This document shows positions 13,917 to 21,510 of a DNA stretch of 64,000 nt, one piece after another. Under the pieces are notes generated by a model. The model had not been told where the DNA came from, did not search any database, and saw nothing but the letters and a program-made list of their open reading frames with translations. The translations under genes and the position numbers were made by a program. The DNA lies in the NCBI GenBank assembly GCA_014843695.1, contig CM026398.1:51003459-51067458 (forward strand), written 5' to 3'. Each line of letters begins with the position of its first letter. Within the stretch, counting starts at the first letter, position 1. This DNA is from Archivesica marissinica. Its lineage: Eukaryota; Mollusca; Bivalvia; Venerida; Vesicomyidae.

Positions 13917-14356
13917 CATGCGTTATGTTTAAATGATCATCTTTATTGTCCCACAAAGATGATATCTATTTTTAGATTTTCTATGCCATGTCAAATTTTC
14001 TAAACTATGGCACTTATTGTTTTTATAATTAGACCATTATTTTCTTCACAAATTCGCTTGAATGTTAATTTAGCTGTGTGTTGTCGTTGTGTTGTCGGTA
14101 CTAAGGATATTGGTAGAAAATCTATCATTTCTTGGCAGGACAAAATAATAATAGTGTTTGCATATATTCTTGCCAGTTTTGTTCAGCGTGTGTATTCCTT
14201 GTTTCCTCGTATATAAGACACGAACTGCATGCTTAACACATTGATCGATGGATGGAGAATCTACACTCAACAACATTCCTAATCGATCACCTGCTGTTTT
14301 ACAATATTTGAAGCAAACTACTAACCATATATTATCAATATTCATATCATGTGCGT
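13917..14356. other. intergenic, nothing recognised
   Basis: Short open frames on both strands (14007-14216 plus, 14070-14345 minus) overlap each other and show no recognisable domain. I treat them as chance. Confidence 0.5.
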
Positions 14357-14448
14357 GTTTTACGTTTATTTATCGTCGCTACCGGTTGCCCATATGAGCG
14401 ACGCCTCCTGTAGAGATTAGTTATTTTAGATTTTGGAGGATAGTGCAT
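14357..14448 (-). mobile_element. SINE-B 3'-end fragment, minus strand
   Basis: About 90 bases matching only the 3' portion of SINE-B (TTTATCGTCGCTACCGG and ATATGAGCGACGCCTCCTG in plus-strand reading). The tRNA head is absent, so this is a 5'-truncated copy. Confidence 0.8.
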
Positions 14449-14527
14449 GATATCATCTTACGGGATACATTTTTATTACAGATCGTTATGCAATGAATTG
14501 CTGTAAAACCATTAGGAAATAAATGTA

Positions 14528-14772
14528 TTAACCCTTTCCTTCATAGAGATTTAGGTTAATATACTATTATATCTCCATACAAACGACAGCCATATAGCTA
14601 TCATGCAGTGGGTAAGTAGTCGCAATATCTATCCCACCTCCATATATATTACTGGGACTAAATGAGATTCTGGCCTTTATTATGAACATTGGCTTGGCTA
14701 GTACATTGTCAATGTATGTCGTATTGGTAATGGCGTCAAGAGGTGCTTCTATGGGGGAAAGAATTTTATTAA
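14528..14772 (-). mobile_element. piggyBac-type MITE, inverted copy of 60764-61003
   Basis: A 245-bp element starting TTAACCCTTTCCTTCATAG and ending near TTAA at 14769-14772. It is the reverse-orientation relative of the element at 60764-61003 over its whole length. TTAA at both ends and a CCC start to the terminal inverted repeat fit non-autonomous piggyBac-superfamily elements. The right terminus is diverged. There is no transposase, and the open frame inside (14567-14779 minus) is a by-product. Confidence 0.8.
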
Positions 14773-14972
14773 ATGGCAAAATGAAAATAATTGTATCTGA
14801 TTATACCAGGTGACCGATAAGGAATTGTGGTCACTTAACTTAATGTAAAGGTGTACCATTGGACACTACTTCAGCAAATAACGTATGTGTTTATTCATAG
14901 CATGTATGGGGTTGCATAATATGCCGTTATTGGATGTTCGATACCCGTAGCCATTGTGAACAACCCACATTA

Positions 14973-15246
14973 AAAGGGAAAGTAAAGTGTTTATTTATTA
15001 TAGTGTCACCCCTATCTAAAGGGACAGCCATTTCTGACTTATGAGACACCTCTTTTTGTGAACATCAGTACTTCCCGAATCATATGCTTGTATGCCTGGC
15101 ACCAATCTGGTAGGCAATCGGTAACCATTATTTAACTAGCTGGCGGCTCACCAATCGGCCATATTAGAACAAACCCCTAACGAGGTTCTAACCTTTGACC
15201 TCCCACATCGTAGGCGGGAGCCTTAACAACAAGGCCACGGAGACGA
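14973..15246 (-). mobile_element. SINE-A copy, minus strand
   Basis: On the minus strand this begins with a tRNA-like head (CTCCGTGGCC A-box region, GGTTAGAACCTCG B-box region), followed by about 190 bases of body. The body is shared with the copy at 39823-40098, including GATTCGGGAAGTACTGA and AGAGGTGTCTCATAAGTCAG. It ends in AATAAATAAACACTTTACTTT. Confidence 0.88.
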
Positions 15247-15251
15247 GTTAC

Positions 15252-15437
15252 TATTAACATTGTTTCAGACTTGAAACCGAGATCTCATGTCCGTGCTTTT
15301 ACACCGTGCACGTAAAAGAACCAGAGGAGTGGGATTCTGGAATGGGTCTATGTTTGTATCATTGCACTATCCTCCAAGCATCTAAACTGACTAATCTCAC
15401 CAGGAGGCGTCGCTCATATAGGCAAACGATAGAAATA
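15252..15437 (+). mobile_element. SINE-B copy, 5'-truncated
   Basis: Starts inside the SINE-B body (ATTAACATTGTTTCAGAC) and continues through CATTGCACTATCCTCCAA and GGAGGCGTCGCTCATAT. It abuts the inverted SINE-A at 15246, so two retroposons of different families lie back to back. Confidence 0.85.
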
Positions 15438-16293
15438 AAATAGGAATTTAGTTGAGTGTGTATGTATGGTACAATAGCAGTATACTATATACTTCAGAAA
15501 CAGGAAAAGTTTTCATGATATTATGTCGGCCTGAGCTAACATTACTCATTCTGCTGGTGCATATTAATGAATTCTTCAGACGTTCCTGGAACCATATGTC
15601 AATGAGTAAAATTGTTTCTGGCGTAATATTACTGTCTATATACACAGAGTATCGAAATCCTAACCAGATATAATCAGCAGCATGGCTTGGAGTTTTACAA
15701 TAACAGAGCAGAACAGAACAGAACCGTGTTCAACCTTTGACTTAAACATTACGTTCATCGTCATATATGCTATATATAGAACATGCGTAACATAAATTGG
15801 GAACTTGAGCAATGCACAGCAGCACTTCACAATAACAAACATATTTAAAACATGTGCACATAAACCCATGTCATATTTACAAACATACATAATTTTACGC
15901 ATTTATGTTGTCTCTGTTTAAATGCTTTAAACTCAAAAATAGAACTAGCCTGTATAGTAATTTTGCTATTATCATATACTGGACAGATTTATACAAAATG
16001 ATATTCATCTTCAATATCATTTTGTTCACATAATATACATGTTCGTTCATTTCGTTCAATATGATTGTGTCTTATAACAACATTCACCTGCACGTGTGTT
16101 GCTTCGGAAGTGTGGACTAGAAACAACCTAATAACACACACCGTGATATTTTCTGACTAATATTACGATAAAGTCCTAGTCCCACGAGACACATATACAT
16201 CCTCGGTATTAATCTGATTAGCGGCCTGTGATTCGGAGATAAGATATGTTCATTAGTGTGTATTATGATAGAGTAGTTTTAAAATTCACATCT
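15438..16293. other. intergenic, with one small perfect hairpin
   Basis: AT-rich sequence without a supported gene. A 13-bp perfect inverted repeat with a 7-base loop lies at 15993-16025 (ACAAAATGATATT and its complement). The open frames at 15452-15902 are short and unlike any known family. Confidence 0.5.
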
Positions 16294-16440
16294 CCCCCCG
16301 TCTGACCCTAATAAAATTAACAGTCTTTCAGATGGGACGTTAAACCGAGGTCTCGTGTCGGTGCTTTACACCGTGCACGTAAAAGAACCAGAGGAGACTC
16401 TAGAATGGGTCTCTGTCTGTATCATTGCACTATCCTCCAA
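16294..16440 (+). mobile_element. SINE-B fragment abutting the 18-bp array
   Basis: Covers CCCCCCGTCTGACCC just after the B-box through CATTGCACTATCCTCCAAA, then passes straight into the 18-bp tandem array. Both the tRNA head and the usual 3' end are missing. Confidence 0.85.
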
Positions 16441-16974
16441 ACCATCATGTTTGGGTGACGCAGCATGTTTGAGTGACCTAGTACGTTTGAGTGACCCAGC
16501 ATGTTTGAGTGACCCATCATGTTTGAGTGACGCAGTACGTTTGAGTGACCCTGTTTGAGTGACCAAGCATGGTTGAGTGACCCAGCATGTTTGAGTGACC
16601 CAGCATGTTTGAGTGACCCAGTATGTTTGAGTGACCCATCATGTTTGAGTGACCCAGCATGTTTGAGTGACCCATCATGTTTGAGTGACCAAGCATGGTT
16701 GAGTGACCCAGCATGTTTGAGTGACCCAGCATGTTTGAGTGACCCAGCATGTTTGAGTGACCCAGCATGTTTGAGTGACCCATCATGTTTGAGTGACCAA
16801 GCATGGTTGAGTGACCCAGCATGTTTGAGTGACCCAGCATGTTTGAGTGACCCATCATGTTTGAGTGACCCAGCATGTTTGAGTGACCCAGCATGTTTGA
16901 GTGATCCAGCATGTTTGAGTGACCCAGCCTGTTTGAGTGATCCAGCATGTTTGAGTGACCCAGCTTGTTTGAGC
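16441..16974. repeat. 18-bp tandem array
   Basis: About 29 copies of CATGTTTGAGTGACCCAG with point variants and a few GGTT variants. Because 18 is a multiple of three, long repetitive frames are open on both strands (up to 259 codons on the minus strand). Two strands and more than one frame being open together argues that these are not proteins. Confidence 0.95.
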
Positions 16975-16989
16975 TCTGGAACATTAATG

Positions 16990-17063
16990 GGACCAAAGGG
17001 CTCAATCGTAACGGCCCTAGTGGGGCTCGAACTCCGGGACCACTGCGCTATCACGACTTCCAC
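16990..17063 (-). mobile_element. SINE-D tRNA-like head fragment, minus strand
   Basis: On the minus strand: GTGGAAGTCGTGATAGCG, then GGAGTTCGAGCCCCAC (B-box-like) and GCCGTTACGATTG. This matches the heads at 25924 and 48420. Only the tRNA-related part is present, and it abuts the right end of the 18-bp array. Confidence 0.75.
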
Positions 17064-17254
17064 AGTTGTAGCATCCATAGGAAGTATTAACTTGATGTTT
17101 TTTTGCCAATTAATCGTTTTCCCACAATTTGTGATATCTATCAACACTTCATAGTTCAACAGTCTACGATTAAGTGATGAAATCTGAGAGCATATCTCCA
17201 TACGTTATTGTATATATAATTCCAATGTAAATGTCTGGTGGGAAAATACTTTCT

Positions 17255-17543
17255 CATTACAAATCGGGTCGTTACTAGCCCGGGAACAAGCGTCGATATA
17301 TTTTGCCTGGTCAGTCAAATAAATATATTTTAACACCGATACTATTAATTGGGCCGTATTGAGCTTGTGATAATTTTACCAGAAGTTAAAAAGTGAAAAA
17401 TCATTACAAATCGGGTCATTACTAGCCTGGGAACAAGCGTCGATATATTTTGCCTGGTCAGTCAAATAAATATATATTAACACCGAGACTATTAATTGGT
17501 ATTGAGCTTGTGATAATTTTGCCAGAAGTTAAAAAGTGAAAAA
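17255..17543. repeat. 147-bp tandem duplication
   Basis: Two direct copies, starting at 17255 and 17402, share CATTACAAATCGGGTC, GAACAAGCGTCGATATATTT and CCAGAAGTTAAAAAGTGAAA with few differences. There is no coding potential. Confidence 0.9.
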
Positions 17544-18329
17544 TCGACAGACTGGAACCCAGGCTACGCTATTACAAATTACTTAGAGTCAGTGACACAA
17601 CTCAAAGTGTCATTCAACCATAAGGTTCATTGTGTTGCATCGACCTGCTAATGTAACATGTGCCGATATAGATCTAGGTCGTTCCTGCTTTGTGCACACA
17701 GTTTCAGAGTCGATTGCTCACCACATAGGCGAGTGAAATCGGGTTAACAGTATGAACCAGGGTTTGGAGCAGCTTCTACACGGCGACACCACCCCAGCAA
17801 TACTTAAGTTGACCACCGCCATTCCAAAGCAACACAAATGTTACGCAAATAACTGTTATAAATGAATGTCAATGTTGTAAGTTGGTGAAAATGCACTGAC
17901 TATTAGCACGGTGAGATATTTTACTGCAGCTGCAAAGCAAACATAGCGCTGTTGTGAATCTTAGTTATACAGCCATAAGATATTGGCTTAGAATTCACAA
18001 CAACGTTGCCATAGCAACGGCAAATTGAAATGTGCTGTACATTATTTTCTAGATATGTGAACGAGTGGATTATCTCCGCTTATTTCCGCAAGAGATACGA
18101 TACGTTACTCCGTCGGTCAACGCCTCAATACCGTAAAATTGGCAACAACGTCGTCATCCCTTCACAGATTTAGCGTAAATACTCATACTTAGTTGAGTGA
18201 GTGATTGTTAGCATTAGTTACGAGATGGCGGTATGATCGAGAACGCTCTATAACCGGTTTGGGTCGTATGTTTGCTATATATTGCATTATGGTATACACT
18301 TTGCGCATAGCCATGAATAACTGTAAGTA
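17544..18329. other. intergenic region containing an RFX-type X-box
   Basis: Non-coding as far as can be seen. It contains an imperfect inverted repeat around 17951-18003 (GTTGTGAAT and ATTCACAAC) immediately left of the X-box listed separately. The stretch near 17780-17815 superficially recalls 5S rRNA but does not hold up. Confidence 0.5.
18005..18018. promoter_or_regulatory. RFX X-box-like palindrome
   Basis: GTTGCCATAGCAAC fits the palindromic X-box consensus bound by RFX winged-helix factors (GTNRCC, short spacer, RGYAAC) at every defined position. RFX sites commonly drive ciliary genes. No promoter or first exon is evident next to it, so function is not shown. Confidence 0.45.
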
Positions 18330-18648
18330 TGCGACCGACGCAATATCCGACCGGCGCAATATCCGACCGACGCAATATCCGACCGACGCAATATCCGACC
18401 GACGCAATATCCGACCGACGCAATATCCGGCGGACACAATATCCGACGGACATAATATCCGACCGACGCAATATCCGACCGACGCAATATCCGACGGGCA
18501 CAATATACGACCGACGCAATATCCGACATACGCAATATCCGACAGACGCATATCCGACCGACGCAATATACGACCGACGCAATATCCGACCGACGTAATA
18601 TCCGACTGACGCAATATACGACCGACGCATATCCGACCGACGCAAGTC
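18330..18648. repeat. 16-bp tandem array
   Basis: About 20 copies of CAATATCCGACCGACG with variants (CGGACA, ACGACC, short deletions near 18545 and 18625). Frames of 89-143 codons on both strands, containing Tyr/Arg-rich repeats, are by-products of this unit. Confidence 0.95.
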
Positions 18649-18740
18649 GATATCTACTCCATGGTATATTTAGGGTTAATCCAACCACGTAGATGGTAAG
18701 TTAGTTAATTTGGTTATATTATATCATATTGTAAATAGAT

Positions 18741-18985
18741 TCCGATTAGCGCAGTGGTTTAGCGCGCTCGCTTCTCATCAAATGCAACCTGGGTTAGATC
18801 ATCTGACCGGGAAGTATGTGAGATGGTACGGTGGTCGCCATATCGGACAGGTGGGTTTCTCCGGGTACTCCGGTTTCCTCCCACACGAATGACCACATAT
18901 ACGCTTTCATCCGCGCCAACGAGAGTGATTAATATAAGTTGTTAAAACTGGCTTCGCAATCATTGTAAAATAAATAAAGTATAAA
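18741..18985 (+). mobile_element. SINE-C copy, near full length
   Basis: tRNA-like head (TCCGATTAGCGCAGTGG) resembling tRNA-Glu, followed by the body with GAGATGGTACGGTGGTCGCC, GTACTCCGGTTTCCTCCCAC and CGCTTTCATCCGCGCCAACG. The tail is TAAATAAAGTATAAAC. The B-box region is mutated (GGGTTAGATCATC). Confidence 0.88.
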
Positions 18986-19344
18986 CTAAATATTTGTAAC
19001 ATCATCAACACATACAAAGATGATGATGAACCATATGGGCGAGCGAATACATACAATGAAACGCAATCGTGTTATATAACACACTCCCCCAGTTATATGT
19101 AGGGGGGTGTAGACAAACAAAGTGTTGTTATATATATAATCTTTACCCAACCCCGAAGCATATGCTACACATATGAACTCATGTATATGTTTTGTGAGGT
19201 TAAATTCGCGACAACAGCTTGGGTCACAAAAAAAAGAAAGAAAGACAAAATGTGGCTTGAGCAATGTGAATATAATATTACTTATATGGCCTTGTGTCCT
19301 TGATCAATATGTTGCACGTGTGACCATTCATAGTATACAGATCC
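18986..19344. other. intergenic, nothing recognised
   Basis: No supported gene. A C-rich/G-rich near-palindrome (CTCCCCC and GGGGGTG) lies at about 19083-19112. The open frames are short and featureless. Confidence 0.5.
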
Positions 19345-19615
19345 ATAGTCCGTGCATTATAGTGCAATAGTGAATTGTTGGCCGGAAGTAGAAAACACGG
19401 AGGAATACGATATATTTCGGAATTATCTAGTCCGTGCATTTCAGTGGAATATTGTACAAACTGAGGTGTTGTTGGCCGGAAGTAGACAACACGAAGGAAT
19501 ACGATATATTTCGGAATTATCTAGTCCGTGCATTTCAGTGGAATATTGTACAAACTGAGGTGTTGTTGGCCGGAAGTAGACAACACGAAGGAATACGATA
19601 TATTTCGGAATTATC
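19345..19615. repeat. 94-bp tandem triplication
   Basis: Three direct copies at 94-bp spacing. The GCCGGAAGTAG word starts at 19381, 19475 and 19569. Copies two and three are nearly identical, while copy one is more diverged and shorter at its start, so the last duplication is recent. Confidence 0.9.
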
Positions 19616-19697
19616 GTCCGATATCCTGATACCAATTGTACGTACTGACGTGTTTATACGGGGTATTATAAGATACGAGCCAATTGTGAGAATTATT

Positions 19698-19915
19698 CTA
19701 GAGGACATAGAAAACGCACACCTACATTATGTGATTATTATTACATGAAAACGAAATACGAAGGATTCCATCAAAGATATATCACATCTTTATTACAAAA
19801 CACAAACTGAGCAACTAAAAATATTCCAAAATGTTTAAAACTGTATATTTATACAGTTATTGTTATTCATGTAAAAACACAAGTATCCGAAGTGTGCGTT
19901 TTCTATGTCCTCTAG
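19698..19915. repeat. 24-bp perfect inverted repeat, possible MITE
   Basis: The 24 bases at 19698-19721 (GAGGACATAGAAAACGCACA in the middle) are exactly reverse-complemented at 19892-19915. A shorter inner pair (TTACATGAA and its complement) strengthens the foldback. Target duplication at the edges is unclear. Confidence 0.6.
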
Positions 19916-20303
19916 TTTCCATAAATCTGTTTATCTATTAAGTAACCGAGTATTAATTGAGTATTATGTATGAATGATATACTTGCAATTGCCATTTTCT
20001 TCTTATATTCCAGTTTATAAATGTCTGTTGTAAATAAGTGCCAGACATCTCTGTGGTGAAGATTTAACAAAGATAATAGAAAATGTTCAGGAGAGCACTT
20101 GGTTTTTTATTTAAAGATTACTCATTTACATATGAAGAATTGTTGATATTTTCCAATTTACCAATTTTGAAAATTAGACGATTACGTACTATGGCACTAG
20201 AAACTTATTAAATCGTAAAATAAATGTCTGTTGTCTGAAGACACTGTAAGTGAGCCCACCAGATGGAACATAACAACTTCGATGGAGCATAACAACTTCG
20301 ATG

Positions 20304-20340
<37 letters not shown>

Positions 20341-20571
20341 GACATTATTGAACAAGAGAACTCATTTGAACTATTAAGTCAATCTACCATGATGCCCTCA
20401 ACAAATTAAAACATGAAATAGCATAATGAAACATGTAAACAGTAACCAGTAAAACTTTCATAGGAAATAAGATATAAGCTGCAAGAACTAATACTTATAT
20501 TCATGTATAATTGTATATTATCCGTTTGTTAGGTTATTGGTCCACCTGATATATAAAGCTTTGAAGTGTGG
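19916..20571. other. intergenic, with a short AAT microsatellite
   Basis: No gene supported. ACAACTTCGATGGA occurs twice in tandem near 20269-20304, immediately followed by an AAT microsatellite at 20305-20340. Confidence 0.55.
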
Positions 20572-20583
20572 AACAGAATATGC

Positions 20584-20632
20584 CCATATGGTTTACCGGC
20601 GGCGAGGGTTAATAAATGGAATCATCATCATC
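20584..20632 (+). mobile_element. 49-bp retroposon 3' end flanked by 12-bp direct repeats
   Basis: A 49-base insert ending in ATCATCATCATC is flanked by AACAGAATATGC on both sides (20572-20583 and 20633-20644). A short trinucleotide tail plus target-site-like repeats is what a severely 5'-truncated non-LTR retroposon would leave. Confidence 0.5.
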
Positions 20633-20644
20633 AACAGAATATGC

Positions 20645-21065
20645 TATTTTTAAGTGATAAGGGAGTGAATTCCACAAATGTGACTCTGAATATTAGAAAG
20701 ATTTCCTAAAAACTTCACGTAGTTGGCTTAGGAGGGTAAGGTTGGAGATTGGCGGCTGATGGCAAGTGTTTAGTTCTAACATCAGAATTAAATCTGAGTG
20801 ACTCTTGTAGATAGACAGGTGCTAGGCCAGTGCGTGCTTTAAACATTAAGAATGCTTTTTGAAAGCTAACCCTTTCTGGGAAAGTCATCCAATTGAGAGC
20901 TGAGAAAAGTTCTGAAGAAGGAGTGTAGCAATCTTTGTCAAGAATTAGTCTTGCAGCTCGTATTTGGAATCTAACAATTTTATCTTCCAAATATGTATTA
21001 CAGTTCAGTATCAATGTGTTTCTCAAAGGAAATGGTTCCGCACAAGCTTTACGCTTGTTTCTCAA
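20645..21065 (-). pseudogene. decayed reverse-transcriptase C-terminal fragment (non-LTR retrotransposon)
   Basis: The minus strand encodes about 115 residues recognisable as the region downstream of the RT active site in jockey/CR1-like ORF2 proteins: RAARLILDKDCYTPSSELF, LNWMTFPERVSFQKAFLM and GLAPVYLQESL. The frame stops at 20715. The family's terminal LWNSLP motif reappears in another frame near 20655-20670, after an in-frame stop, so the copy has at least one frameshift and one nonsense change. The catalytic FADD/YADD region is absent. Confidence 0.8.
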
Positions 21066-21078
21066 TCCATATCAGCTG

Positions 21079-21144
21079 CGCTTATTTACCCTCACCGCTG
21101 GTGATATAGCCCAAAATGGTGCAGGTGAAGGCGTATAACCTGAA
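21079..21144 (+). mobile_element. SINE-E 3'-end fragment
   Basis: GATATAGCCCAAAATGGTGC followed by GGCGTATAACCTGAAG matches the 3' end of the inverted SINE-E at 21972-22221. It is a short truncated copy directly right of the RT remnant. Confidence 0.7.
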
Positions 21145-21510
21145 GAAACAACAAGCATTACGTTGTTGTGTTAACTCAGCCTCGTGGATCTGCTTGATAA
21201 CATTGTTTAGGTAATCCATGTCTGGGGATAACTTAGAGATTCTCTCCTGTTCATCCATATTGTGTTCCGTGACATCATGTTTAAATTAGTACTACCCGTA
21301 CATGCTCGAAAGAGGGACACGCGGTTTTGTTATATATCTATGATTCTAGTTGGTATATCACTTTTGATTTCATATCTCATAATTTAGTTTCGCTATAAAC
21401 GAGATGTGATACCAAATTGTTTAGCCCCGTTTGGTCGCAACGCCTCAAATGTGTTAGTGTGACGTAAAACCAATATCGCCGTCTTTCTTCTTTTTGAAGG
21501 TCGTAACAGT
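21145..21510 (+). promoter_or_regulatory. 5' flank of the PLAC8-like gene
   Basis: No TATA box is obvious at a fixed distance. A pyrimidine-rich stretch ending in TTTTTGAAG at 21499 could be a 3' splice site, so the ATG at 21511 may lie in a second exon with a non-coding first exon further left. The promoter itself cannot be placed. Confidence 0.35.

Noticed and set aside
16422..17201. 259-codon minus-strand frame with HAGSLK-type repeats
   Set aside because: Product of an 18-bp tandem unit; the plus strand and other minus frames are open too.
17775..17830. Resemblance to 5S rRNA (TCTACACGGCGACACCACCC)
   Set aside because: Similarity stops after about 20 bases and no internal control region follows.
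18189..18688. Arg/Tyr-rich repeat frames on both strands
   Set aside because: By-products of a 16-bp tandem array, open in several frames simultaneously.
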